Below are positions 51,951 through 61,700 of a stretch of DNA of 64,000 nucleotides, one piece after another. Origin of the DNA: Aequorivita echinoideorum (GTDB taxonomy: Bacteria > Bacteroidota > Bacteroidia > Flavobacteriales > Flavobacteriaceae); contig NZ_JAHCTB010000006.1 in the NCBI RefSeq assembly GCF_018476645.1, forward strand, positions 82,906-146,905, written 5' to 3'. The position numbers were made by a program, and so were the translations under genes. Position 1 is the stretch's first letter; each line of letters starts with the position of its first letter. The notes under the pieces were generated by a model. It made no database searches. It was not told the origin of the DNA and worked only from the letters and a program-made list of their open reading frames with translations.

Positions 51951-52005
51951 TCGGCAAGAAATCGGCATAGGGTCGATATACTATCGGCATACAGTCGATA
52001 TAGGA
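51951..52005. repeat. Five tandem 11-bp units
   Basis: Units start at 51951, 51962, 51973, 51984 and 51995: atcggcaagaa, atcggcatagg, gtcgatatact, atcggcataca, gtcgatatagg. The last four form a 22-bp repeat made twice. An 11-bp step is one helical turn. Confidence 0.68.
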
Positions 52006-52200
52006 GACAAAAAATTTATAATATATCATTTTACCAGAAGAAATTTTGAAAGAAGAGATGCCTTCACACCTTTAGCAAATTGAAAATGGCATCCCAATAG
52101 AGGAAATATTTAGAAGAAATTTCAGAAATAACGTATTTGAAATTGAGCATTCATTCAAGGCATAAAATTTGTTTATCTTAGCTTTTTTTAAATTCTCATC

Positions 52201-53454
52201 ATGATCAAAAAAACGCTAGCCACGCTCCTATTTTCGATTTCTGCAATTTCCGCTTTTGCACAATTAAATGAAATCGTGGAACCATCTTACATTAGCACCA
52301 TTCAGTTTACGGGTATTACCGAACAAAGTCAGTTGCCAATAATCCGCCTGGGCGAAAGACTTCAGCTTTCCTTTGATGCGCTCAACGGCCAAGAAGATGA
52401 TTTTTATTACGTGATTACACACCATAATTTTGATTGGTCCCGAAGCGATCTTTCCAAGAGTGAATATCTGGATGGTTTTGACGACGTTCGCATTGAAACC
52501 TACGAAAATTCGGTAAATACGCTGCAGATATTTTCCCATTATACGTTGACAATCCCCAATAGAGAGACGCGTGCAATTCAGCGAAGCGGCAACTATCTGC
52601 TTACAATCCATAATAGCGGTGGTGATGTAATTTTCACAAGAAAATTTATGGTTATGGAAAATATTGCGAGCGTGGGGGTTGAGATAAAACGTTCGCGGGA
52701 TTTGAAATACATAAACACGAGGCAAGTTGTACAATTTTCAATAAATTCTCCTGGACTTTTACTGGTAAATCCAAAACAAACCGTAAAGACATTGGTATTG
52801 CAAAATAGCAATCTTAAGACTGCAATAAACAATTTGATACCACAATACACCATTGGAAATGAGCTTATTTACAGATATGATAAAGAAGCGTCCTTTGGCG
52901 GTGGAAACGAATTTTTGTCTTTTGACAACAAAGATGAACGTTCGGCAACCAATGGAATCCGCAATATCCAACTTTCTGATGTGTATGAAAATTTTCTTTT
53001 TACAGACGGCGCGCGGTATGATAGGCCTTATACTTACAATCCAGACATCAACGGAAATTTTGTTGTTAGGAATATAGATTCCCCGCGGCCAGACATTGAG
53101 GCAGAATATGTGCGGATGCATTTTAACCTTCAGTATTTTGACGACATTGGGGATAAAGAACTTCATTTGTATGGAAATTTCAACAATTGGACGATTGACG
53201 GAAGCACTTATATGAAGTATAATTCGGAAACCGACACCTATCAAAACGCACGATTGTTCAAGCAAGGTTTTTACAATTACAAATATGTGCTCGTAAATCG
53301 TGATGGTTCTATAGACGGCGGTGCGGTTAGTGGTGATTTTTGGGAAACTGAGAATGATTATACAGTTTTGGTATATTTCCGCGATTTAGGTGCACGCTAC
53401 GATAGACTTATCGGGATGGGCTCTGCAAATTCTACAAACATCACCAGTTATTGA
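52201..53454 (+). CDS. Type IX secretion system plug protein (DUF5103)
   Basis: Exported 417-residue protein of the DUF5103 family, described as the plug that closes the outer-membrane T9SS channel in flavobacteria. It has a signal peptide (IKKTLATLLFSISAISAFAQ). The mature beginning IVEPSYISTIQFTG and the later LQLSFDALNGQEDDFYYVITHHNFDW are typical, and the C-terminal third, with LHLYGNFNNWTIDGSTYMKY and FYNYKYVLVNRDGS, is the conserved tail. The window also encodes T9SS clients (haloperoxidase, likely the giant protein), so the cell uses this system. Confidence 0.92.
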   Translation: MIKKTLATLLFSISAISAFAQLNEIVEPSYISTIQFTGITEQSQLPIIRLGERLQLSFDALNGQEDDFYYVITHHNFDWSRSDLSKSEYLDGFDDVRIETYENSVNTLQIFSHYTLTIPNRETRAIQRSGNYLLTIHNSGGDVIFTRKFMVMENIASVGVEIKRSRDLKYINTRQVVQFSINSPGLLLVNPKQTVKTLVLQNSNLKTAINNLIPQYTIGNELIYRYDKEASFGGGNEFLSFDNKDERSATNGIRNIQLSDVYENFLFTDGARYDRPYTYNPDINGNFVVRNIDSPRPDIEAEYVRMHFNLQYFDDIGDKELHLYGNFNNWTIDGSTYMKYNSETDTYQNARLFKQGFYNYKYVLVNRDGSIDGGAVSGDFWETENDYTVLVYFRDLGARYDRLIGMGSANSTNITSY

Positions 53455-53504
53455 TTCAGACTTAGCGCATTCAACTTAAAATATAACCAATCCATTTTTT
53501 GTTG

Positions 53505-54533
53505 ATGAAAAAGAGAAGGGGAAAGAATTTTGAAAGCGGCAGAAAATCTCTAAAATACCGAGGGAACAAATGTCTTAATTGCAATCAACCGCTAGATATC
53601 AGTGATGTATATTGCCCTTATTGCTCACAGCTGAATAGCAACAAACCCATAACTTTTTCAGATTTTATTGCTGAATTTGTAAACAGCATTGTTGTTTACG
53701 ATTCGCGTTTGCGCAACACCATACAAACACTCCTTTTCAGACCGGGTGTTATTACACGCAACTACATCGATGGACAACGAACCAAATACGCAAATCCGTT
53801 CCGTTTCTTTTTAAGCGTCTCCATTATTTTCTTCATTTTACAGGGAATCATAAACACCTTTGATACCGATACGAAAAACAATCTCGTCAATTTAAAGACG
53901 GCCCTAGGCAATGAAAATGAGGAGGATTTTACAGAAGTCGAAAAAGTTGCTCCAGATTCCACATTCAGAAAAATGGGAATGGCTGAAGAAATTTTTGAGC
54001 GCTTTGAAGCCTATAACAAGTTTTACAAACAAACGGGAATCCAAAGTTCTGTAAAAGCTCTGGACAGTATTGGTCATCCCAATACCCAAATGAACCGATT
54101 TATTTATGGCGAAAATGATGTGGTTGAGCGCATTAAAAACGACCCATCCAGTTTCATAAATTACATGCTTGCCAAAACACCCTTTTTTCTATTCTTTTTT
54201 ACTCCTTTTTATGCACTATTCTTTGCGCTACTCTACTATCGTACAAAATCGGGATATGCCGCGCACGTAATCTTTATATTCCACATATTCAGCTTTCTGT
54301 TTCTGGGAATGATAATCTGTACTATTCCAGAATTATTTATGGATTCCAGTTTCTTTACCGGATTGTTACTTTTGCTTGTGGGACCCTTATATTTCTACAA
54401 AGCGCTTCGAAATTTTTACAATCAAAAGCGTTTTATAACAATTTTAAAATTTGTATTTTTATCAATAATATTTTCTATAAGCGCAACATTTGCGGCGTTT
54501 TTATTCTTTTTAGTGACTGCCGCAATTTATTGA
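53505..54533 (+). CDS. DUF3667-family membrane protein with zinc-finger-like N-terminus
   Basis: A 342-residue protein. The first 40 residues carry two C-x2-C knuckles (KCLNCNQPLDISDVYCPYC), then the conserved ITFSDFIAEF and LLFRPGVITRNYIDGQRTKYANPFRFFLSVSIIFFIL. That glycine-arginine block is the DUF3667 signature. Four or five membrane helices lie in the second half. Function unknown. I used ATG 53505; two TTG codons precede it. ApaG follows 3 bases after. Confidence 0.9.
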   Translation: MKKRRGKNFESGRKSLKYRGNKCLNCNQPLDISDVYCPYCSQLNSNKPITFSDFIAEFVNSIVVYDSRLRNTIQTLLFRPGVITRNYIDGQRTKYANPFRFFLSVSIIFFILQGIINTFDTDTKNNLVNLKTALGNENEEDFTEVEKVAPDSTFRKMGMAEEIFERFEAYNKFYKQTGIQSSVKALDSIGHPNTQMNRFIYGENDVVERIKNDPSSFINYMLAKTPFFLFFFTPFYALFFALLYYRTKSGYAAHVIFIFHIFSFLFLGMIICTIPELFMDSSFFTGLLLLLVGPLYFYKALRNFYNQKRFITILKFVFLSIIFSISATFAAFLFFLVTAAIY

Positions 54534-54536
54534 CAT

Positions 54537-54923
54537 ATGGTTCAACAGGTTACACAAGGGATTAAAATTTCAGTAAAAACTGAATTTGACGGCACCTTTT
54601 ACAAGGGCCGGAGAATCCAGTATGCCTTTGCGTACACCATAACCATAGAAAATCAAAGCAAGGATACCGTGCAGCTCACCTCTCGTTATTGGAAAATAAA
54701 GGATTCCCTCAATTACACTGAAATTGTTGAGGGTGATGGCGTTATTGGGCAGAAGCCTATTTTATTACCAGGAGAAAGACATTCATATACCAGCGGTTGC
54801 CTTTTAGTCTCCCCATTCGGCGCAATGCGCGGGCATTACAATATGGTAAACTTTGCCACTACACGAAAATTTAGGGTTTCCATTCCGCTATTCAATCTTA
54901 GTGCGCCCTTTTCAATAAATTGA
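54537..54923 (+). CDS. apaG: ApaG-domain protein
   Basis: A 128-residue single-domain protein of the ApaG/DUF525 fold, an immunoglobulin-like beta-sandwich related to domains in F-box proteins. Motifs: VKTEFDGTFYKGRRIQYAFAYTITIENQSKDTVQLTSRYWKI and the glycine-rich PGERHSYTSGCLLVSPFGAMRGHYNM. Its bacterial role is unclear; links with Co/Mg resistance and pyrophosphate binding are reported for relatives. Directly downstream of DUF3667 by 3 bases. Confidence 0.93.
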   Translation: MVQQVTQGIKISVKTEFDGTFYKGRRIQYAFAYTITIENQSKDTVQLTSRYWKIKDSLNYTEIVEGDGVIGQKPILLPGERHSYTSGCLLVSPFGAMRGHYNMVNFATTRKFRVSIPLFNLSAPFSIN

Positions 54924-54962
54924 TTTTTTGGATTCTTTTGAATTTTTATTGTTTTATAAATC

Positions 54963-55673
54963 TTAGGAAAGATTTACTATTTCGTTTTTTCTTTCTGATT
55001 GCAAATCGAAATACTGCATCGAAATTACGTCTTCAGATTTAATAATTTGGGTGATACTTTTACTCTTTACAAAGCCACGGTCCATACGCAAATTGCTATG
55101 TAAATCACCATCACCGGCATTGTTGTGAAAAGACAATAATTCATTTTCTGAAGGTGTATTATTATGAATCAAAAATTCTGAAAACCAAGCCTCGCGTTTC
55201 TCCCTCAAATTTTTCGGATACAGAGGTGAGGAAGACCAAATATGGGAAATCAAGGGTTTTTCAGTAAAATGGGGAATTGCACCGTCCCACACCAATTGAT
55301 AAAGTTTTATTTCAACATTATAATCTATAAAAATGCAAGTAAAAGGTTCAATTTCCGTAAAATTATAATCCGCAACAGCTGATATTAAACTATTGACTTT
55401 CAGAAAATCTGTTAGTACCAGTCCCCTGCTCTTTCGGTAATTTGCTTTGCGAACGTGCGCTTCAAATCCGCCATTCATTAAACAGGCAACTCGCTTGCGT
55501 TCGCTTGCGCCTATCCAACTTCCGCCCGCGAGCGCATCTTTTGGATAAAGAAGTTGTAAGCCGTTTTCGATATATATTTTTGGCGGAATGGTTTCGCGGC
55601 CGGGCGCTTCATCGCGATTGGATGTAAGAATAAAATCACTATTTGATTTTGGGACGAAGGTTACGGTACACAT
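54963..55673 (-). CDS. NRDE-family protein (TANGO2-like)
   Basis: A 236-residue cytosolic protein. It begins MCTVTFVP with Cys2, the possible N-terminal nucleophile of Ntn-type hydrolases, followed by the name-giving SNRDEAPGRET. Then come the WIGASERKRVACLMNGG segment and a SPLYPKNLREKREAWF block. Eukaryotic TANGO2 is linked to heme/CoA metabolism, but the bacterial role is unknown. Single gene on the minus strand between apaG and pruA, divergent from pruA. Confidence 0.9.
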   Translation of the reverse strand: MCTVTFVPKSNSDFILTSNRDEAPGRETIPPKIYIENGLQLLYPKDALAGGSWIGASERKRVACLMNGGFEAHVRKANYRKSRGLVLTDFLKVNSLISAVADYNFTEIEPFTCIFIDYNVEIKLYQLVWDGAIPHFTEKPLISHIWSSSPLYPKNLREKREAWFSEFLIHNNTPSENELLSFHNNAGDGDLHSNLRMDRGFVKSKSITQIIKSEDVISMQYFDLQSERKNEIVNLS

Positions 55674-55790
55674 TTTATAAAATTAATAGTACAAAATTAC
55701 GATTCAATAAGCTATTAAGAACAAAATCCTCACAATAATCAGGCACGAACAACTATTACGGAATTTCAAGGATGGGTGTATCCAATTTTG

Positions 55791-55798
55791 TAACTTTG
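55791..55798 (+). promoter_or_regulatory. Candidate -7 box (TAACTTTG) for pruA
   Basis: A perfect TAnnTTTG box 33 bases before the pruA start. A TTTC at 55764 could act as the -33 element, with 23 bases between. Confidence 0.4.
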
Positions 55799-55831
55799 CG
55801 ATCTTCACAATCATAAAAGACAAAATATATT

Positions 55832-57457
55832 ATGGGAAACGGATTTTTTGAGGTACCAATTGCTATAAATGAGCCAGTTAAAAATTACGCTCCGGGCTCT
55901 CCGGAACGCAAGGAAGTGCTGGACATGTACAAAAAAATGTATGACAGTACTGTGGAAGTACCTCTGTTTATAAATGGGGAAGAAGTGAAAACGGGAGACA
56001 CTGCTACAATGTCACCACCACATGAGCACAAGCATACATTGGGTACGTTTCACAAAGCTTCCAAAAAAAATATTGAGGAAGCAATTTCAACTTCGCTTGA
56101 GGCTAGAAAAAATTGGGCCATAATGCCATGGGAACAGCGTGCGGGAATTTTTCTTCGCGCTGCCGAACTGATTGCCGGGCCATACCGTGCAAAAATCAAT
56201 GCAGCAACTATGCTCGGGCAGTCAAAGAATATTTACCAGGCTGAAATTGACTCGGCCTGCGAATTGATCGACTTTTTGAGGTTCAATGTTCAATATATGA
56301 CTGAGATTTATGCTGAACAACCCGAATCCACCTCCGCTGCTTGGAACCGTATTGAGTACAGACCATTGGAAGGTTTTGTTTATGCCATTACACCGTTCAA
56401 TTTTACAGCCATTGCGGGCAATTTGCCCACGAGCGCAGCACTGATGGGTAATGTGGTGGTTTGGAAGCCAAGTGATAGCCAAGTGTATTCTGCTAAAGTA
56501 ATTCTGGATATTTTCCGCGAAGCTGGTGTGCCAGCCGGGGTTATTAACATGGTGATGGGTGATCCGGTAATGATTACCGATACCGTTTTGGCAAGCCCAG
56601 ACTTTAGTGGAATTCACTTCACGGGTTCCACAACGGTATTCAAGGATATTTGGCAGAAAATAGGAAATAATATCCATAACTATAAAACATACCCCAGAAT
56701 TGTGGGAGAAACAGGCGGTAAGGATTTTATTGTTGCGCACAAAACCGCCAATCCCAAACAAGTTGCAACAGCAATCGCCCGTGGAGCATTTGAATTTCAA
56801 GGTCAGAAATGTAGTGCTGCCAGCAGATGTTATATTTCAGAAAGTATTTGGGATGCCGTTGAAAATGATTTGGTAGCAGATATAAATTCATTCAAAATGG
56901 GTTCGCCGGAAAATATGGAAAATTTTATTACGGCCGTAATCCATGAGGGTTCTTTTGATAAACTTGCAAGCTATATAGATCAAGCCAAAAAAGATAAAAA
57001 AGCTAAAATAATCGTAGGAGGAAATTATGATAAGAGCAAGGGTTATTTTATAGAACCCACGGTTATCGTTACTGAAGACCCCAATTACAAAACGATGAGC
57101 ACGGAACTATTTGGCCCAGTGGTTACCATTTACGTATTTAAGGATAAGAATTGGAATGAAACCCTAAAACTTGTAGATGAAACGGGAATCTATGCGCTCA
57201 CCGGTGCGGTTTTCAGTGAAGATAGATATGCGCTCGATGAGGCCGTAAAAGCATTGGAAAATGCTGCCGGAAATTTCTATATTAATGACAAACCCACAGG
57301 GGCCGTAGTGGGACAACAACCATTTGGTGGAGCCCGCGCCAGCGGAACTAACGATAAAGCAGGAAGCAAATTAAATCTTTACAGGTGGATATCACCAAGA
57401 ATGGTGAAAGAGACTTTTGTTTCGCCAACAGATTATCGCTATCCTTTTTTAGGTTAA
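55832..57457 (+). CDS. pruA: L-glutamate gamma-semialdehyde dehydrogenase
   Basis: Oxidises glutamate semialdehyde (from proline) to glutamate with NAD. The 541-residue protein has catalytic Cys327 in FQGQKCSAASRCYI and base Glu293 in VGETGGKDF, the HFTGSTTVFKDIW cofactor loop, and the C-terminal PTGAVVGQQPFGGARASGTNDKAG. The N-terminal MGNGFFEVPIAINEPVKNYAPGSPE opening is typical of the class 4 P5C dehydrogenases in Bacteroidota. Proline dehydrogenase is not in the window. A strong terminator follows the stop. Confidence 0.96.
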   Translation: MGNGFFEVPIAINEPVKNYAPGSPERKEVLDMYKKMYDSTVEVPLFINGEEVKTGDTATMSPPHEHKHTLGTFHKASKKNIEEAISTSLEARKNWAIMPWEQRAGIFLRAAELIAGPYRAKINAATMLGQSKNIYQAEIDSACELIDFLRFNVQYMTEIYAEQPESTSAAWNRIEYRPLEGFVYAITPFNFTAIAGNLPTSAALMGNVVVWKPSDSQVYSAKVILDIFREAGVPAGVINMVMGDPVMITDTVLASPDFSGIHFTGSTTVFKDIWQKIGNNIHNYKTYPRIVGETGGKDFIVAHKTANPKQVATAIARGAFEFQGQKCSAASRCYISESIWDAVENDLVADINSFKMGSPENMENFITAVIHEGSFDKLASYIDQAKKDKKAKIIVGGNYDKSKGYFIEPTVIVTEDPNYKTMSTELFGPVVTIYVFKDKNWNETLKLVDETGIYALTGAVFSEDRYALDEAVKALENAAGNFYINDKPTGAVVGQQPFGGARASGTNDKAGSKLNLYRWISPRMVKETFVSPTDYRYPFLG

Positions 57458-57476
57458 TTATGAAATATAACAAATA

Positions 57477-57506
57477 AAAAACCCGGCGCTAGGCCGGGTT
57501 TTTTGT
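57477..57506 (+). terminator. Terminator of pruA
   Basis: Perfect arms aaaaacccggc (57477-57487) and gccgggttttt (57493-57503) with a 5-base loop, then more T. Confidence 0.9.
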
Positions 57507-57701
57507 TTTAGTAAAATGAACATTATTCGTAATTCTTGTTTACGTTAATATCCGCGTGTTGTGAATTTTTTTAAATCTTGAATTCAATGTTTCACAATTA
57601 CAAGCGGGAACTTATTTCATGAAAATCTCAAAAGATAATCTTGTAACTATTAAAAGATTCTTGATTGGCCAGTAATTATTTTAGTAAACAATTTAAAAAA
57701 T

Positions 57702-57733
57702 GCCTCGATTCTAAATCGGGGCTTTTTATTTTA
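57702..57733 (+). terminator. Terminator-like hairpin upstream of the NUDIX gene
   Basis: Stem gcctcgatt (57702-57710) with aaatcggggc (57713-57722, one G-T pair) and a 3-base loop, followed by ctttttattttag. It lies 16 bases before the NUDIX start region and about 200 bases after the pruA terminator, so it ends a short transcript, or is an attenuator of the NUDIX gene. Confidence 0.65.
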
Positions 57734-57748
57734 GCAAAAAACTCCATG

Positions 57749-58309
57749 ATGAAATACACAATAAAGAGCGAAAAAACTGTTTTTGACGATCATTATAAAA
57801 TGATTAAAGCTGAAGTAGAATATGAAACGTTTAGCGGAAAATCAATCGAAACAAACAAACTGGCTTTTGAACGGGGAGATTCAGTCGCAATTTTACTCTT
57901 TGAAAAAGAAAGCAACAGCATTCTGTTAACCAACCAATTCAGGTATCCAACTTGTAAAAACAATAGTGGTTGGTTGCTGGAAATTCCCGCTGGTTCTTTG
58001 GAAAAAAACGAAAACCCTGAAGATTGTGTAAAACGTGAAGTGATGGAGGAATTGGGTTATGCTATAGAAAATCCGAAGCAAATCAGCATTTTTTATAATT
58101 CACCCGGAGCATCCACCGAGCGTGCATTTCTTTTTTACGCTGAAGTATCAAAACAAGATAAAACTGGAGAAGGCGGCGGATTGTCTACTGAGAATGAAGA
58201 TATTCAATTAGTGAAGATTAATATTTCAGAAATAAAAACTAGGCTTAGCCAATTTAAAGACGCTAAAACTATTTTAGCCCTACAATGGTTTTTGCTGAAT
58301 AAAATATAA
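57749..58309 (+). CDS. NUDIX hydrolase, ADP-ribose pyrophosphatase type
   Basis: A 186-residue Nudix enzyme. The Nudix box is complete: GSLEKNENPEDCVKREVMEELGY, with the R-E-x-x-E-E-x-G core. The preceding ILLTNQFRYPT and IPAGSLE and the following FYNSPGASTERAFLFYAEV resemble the ADP-ribose pyrophosphatase (NudF-like) group. The start could be ATG 57746 or 57749. An upstream frame from 57665 translates the hairpin region and is unlikely. Confidence 0.9.
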   Translation: MKYTIKSEKTVFDDHYKMIKAEVEYETFSGKSIETNKLAFERGDSVAILLFEKESNSILLTNQFRYPTCKNNSGWLLEIPAGSLEKNENPEDCVKREVMEELGYAIENPKQISIFYNSPGASTERAFLFYAEVSKQDKTGEGGGLSTENEDIQLVKINISEIKTRLSQFKDAKTILALQWFLLNKI

Positions 58310-58769
58310 ATGTTTCGAAGATTAAGTTGTATTATATATGTAAACTATTATTCCAAATTATTTACCAAAACCACATATTTTGTATTTGAAAATTAATCAG
58401 TTTCAATGTATTCTAAAAGGGGCTATTTAAAAAAATACATCTTGAAACATAATTGTTAAAAGATTTTTTTAATAAATATTGATTTAAATTACGTGAACAA
58501 GATTCATAGATTAAATCAGAATTTTAACAACTTCGGAATATACCATACCAATTTAATTTCGTTATATTTGGCAACATTTAACAAGTTTTTAGCATTAAAT
58601 AAACATTTGTTTAATGAAAGATAATTTGTAAGTTTATATAAATCTAATACGACAAAGCAAACAATAATCAATCTAACCTCAATATTTTGAATGCTTTACA
58701 GATTGCTCAGCGCATTCCTGTAAATTTTTTATTTAATATATCTATAGTGCACATTAATATTATTGTATT
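58310..58769. other. 460-base AT-rich region before the giant protein gene
   Basis: No gene seen. A TATATTTG box at 58563-58570 could be the promoter of the giant gene, which would leave a leader of about 190 bases. No strong hairpin or repeat was found. Confidence 0.5.
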
Positions 58770-61700
58770 ATGAAAAAAGTTACTCTACTAATTTTTCTAA
58801 CATTTTTTCCATTTATTTTTTATGGTCAACAATGTCCAGATCCCATTGCCAATGATGTGCAGTATTTCTGTACTGGTTCAGTGCAGACATTAAATAACTT
58901 GACAGTTACCGCTTCGGGTACCTTAACATGGTATAGTGATCCGGCAGGCACCAACGTAATTCCTGGAACTACAACAATTATTAGCGGTACAACATATTAT
59001 GTAAGTAATACGGATACTCTGGCAGGATGTACTGAGAGCAATTTAGTGCCAATAACGGTATATCTTCAATCCCTGCATTTTAATGTAAATCCGCAATCCT
59101 GTATAGATTTGGGGAATAATGTGTTTTTAGTAGATCCAAATGGACCTATTCAAATAGATGTATTGGATATAAATAATAATCCAAAGACGGCTCGATGGAC
59201 GCCCGTAGGAAACCCTTTATATATTGATGCGGCTTTAACACTTAGTCATTTTGCATTTCCAACTGGTTTTTCCACATTGTATTTTGGTAATGCTGTTGCT
59301 GATCGTGAATACGTTTATACAGTTAGCACATTACCTACCCAGATAGCAGCTGGCGTTTGCCCAAGAGGTACACAACAATTTACTTTACTTACAGGATCCT
59401 TTATATATGATGATCTTTGCTACAATACAACTACTACGTTGGCTGGATTAGGCGTACCCGGCGGCAATATTACCTGGTATAGCGATGCAGGCGGAACTAC
59501 AATTATTCCAGAAACTACAGTTGTCGTGGGTGGACAGACCTATTATGCGGGATTTAATGACCCAAGCTGTCCAGATATTCTTCCTGTGATTGTAGAGTAT
59601 GCTGTGGATGCGCCAATAGGTGATAGCAATGCTCTTTTCTGTACTGCAGCAACCTGGTTGAGTGTTGGTATTACTGAAGATGATGATAGACTTAGCGATC
59701 TTAATATATGTGGCACCAATCTCACATTTTACGATGCAACCGGTACAACTCCTATCCCTGCTAACACCCCACTAACAGATGGTACCACCTATCAAGTTAC
59801 ACAAACAGTTAGTGGTTGCGAAAGTGAGCCGTTGGTAATTATGGCTACAGAACGAGTTTGTTCGTGTATTAAAAATGAAACAGGATTTACTTTTAACAGG
59901 CGAGTAATTACAAGTGGTAATTTACACGATTCCTGTAATGAAAATAATATAACTGGTCCTGCTACAATTGGTGCTCCAAATGTTTTTACCTCAGCAGCTG
60001 TAGTACCTTCCACACCAGGAAATGACCCAAATTTAGCTGCAGCGGGAATCCCGAACCATCCTAGAACTAGTCCATTCGTAGCTTGTACTAATAATGCTTA
60101 CAGAATAAACAACACGGAAACGGGATTTGGCTCTGGATCGGAATTAGTTGCAATGAAAAAACAATTTATAGCGGGGGAGGTTATGACCTTTGATTTTTCA
60201 ATGATATTGCAAAATCCAAGTGGACATGTTAAAGAGGATCAACCTTTCTTAAAAATAAATATTTTTGATGAAAATAATAATCTTTTTAGTGAAAGATGCG
60301 TAACTTCAGATCCAGGAAACTGTATATTTAGATCAACTACCTTTAATGGACAACCCCTTGTTTATACAGACTGGTCATGTTTGAAAGTAAATACAATTGA
60401 GCTTCAAGGCCAAAGGGTTACAGCTGAAATTATTTTAGGGGATTGTAACCTAAGCGGTCATTGGGCTTATGCATATGTAGATAATTTTCAAGTGGGCGAT
60501 GATGGACCAAATGTGTGTTCAAATTCATCGTTTGGATACTTGGCGTTAAATTCCACAACGGCTGTCACCGGGGAAGATTATAGAGCTTGCTCTCTTATTG
60601 ATAATCCCGCACCTGCGGAATGTGACCCTCTTGCACCAGTATTAAATCCATTATTCCCTTTTGACGTCTGTGGTGACTTAACAGCGCCGGTAAGTGCCAC
60701 TGGCAACGGTATTTCCCCTGGTCCGTTACAAATGAATATTTTTCAAAATGGAAATAATGTAGGAAATTCTACAGCAATACAGCCCTCGGGCGGAGGATCT
60801 GGTTTTTGTTTTGAAATTGACCAAAGCGATATTACAGTACCGCTATTTGGCTATTTCTCATTCCAAGCTACTGCAGAATACCAAATCAACTGCGGAACTG
60901 CCATTAATTATGATTTGGATGCTGATTTAAATGGCTTCAAGGTATGCCCTGTGGCCGAATGTCCCACACCACTTACGGTTTGTGGTACAACAAGTACCGG
61001 TTTTGCAACCTTTGACCTTACTTCTCGCGAATCTGAGATAATATCTAGATATCCTGGACCTGCTGCTCCATTTGGAAATCTAATAGTTACTTTCTATGAA
61101 ACGCTATTACAAGCCCAAAACGGAGGACCGCAAATTGCCACGCCCACAGCCTATCAAAATACCACAATCAATACACAAACTGTTTTTGCAAGATTAGATT
61201 TTGACTGGGCGGGATTAGGTGTTGCGGCTCCCTATCCAGATGATTGCTATGATATTGTGCCCCTTGAACTTTTTGCAGGTATTGCGCCAGATGTTCCAGC
61301 GTATCCTAATATCACTCCCCTAACCCAGTGTCCAGACCCCTTAACCACAAGTTACACATTTAATTTAAATGATGTGGAGACAGAGTTATTGGCAAATCTA
61401 GCGGTGCCAACCGATTATACGTATGTTTTCTACACATCTTTAAATAATGCACAACTTGAGCAAAGTCCAATTACAAACCCTCTAACGTATACAGTAAACG
61501 TGCCGCCAGCAATTTCGCCAATACGAATTTATGTTCGCGTTGAAGGACCTGATGGTTGCTTTACTATTACATCATTCGATTTAATAATTTTCCCTGATAT
61601 CGTTTATACTCCTCCAACGGATTATGAGCTATGCGACGATCAGACTACAGCAGATGGTTTCACACAATTTGACCTAAATTCAAAAGTTACCGAAATCAAC

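Larger units (their letters stand above)
51677..52200. other. 524-base divergent region between nqrA and the T9SS plug gene
   Basis: No coding frame is convincing. It contains the nqr promoter candidate, the 11-bp array at 51951-52005, and an AT-rich stretch before the plug gene with a taaaatttg box about 30 bases from its ATG. It should hold two divergent promoters. Confidence 0.6.

Noticed and set aside
57665..57748. N-terminal extension of the NUDIX protein
   Set aside because: It starts at TTG and translates a terminator hairpin; the family-like start is at 57746 or 57749.
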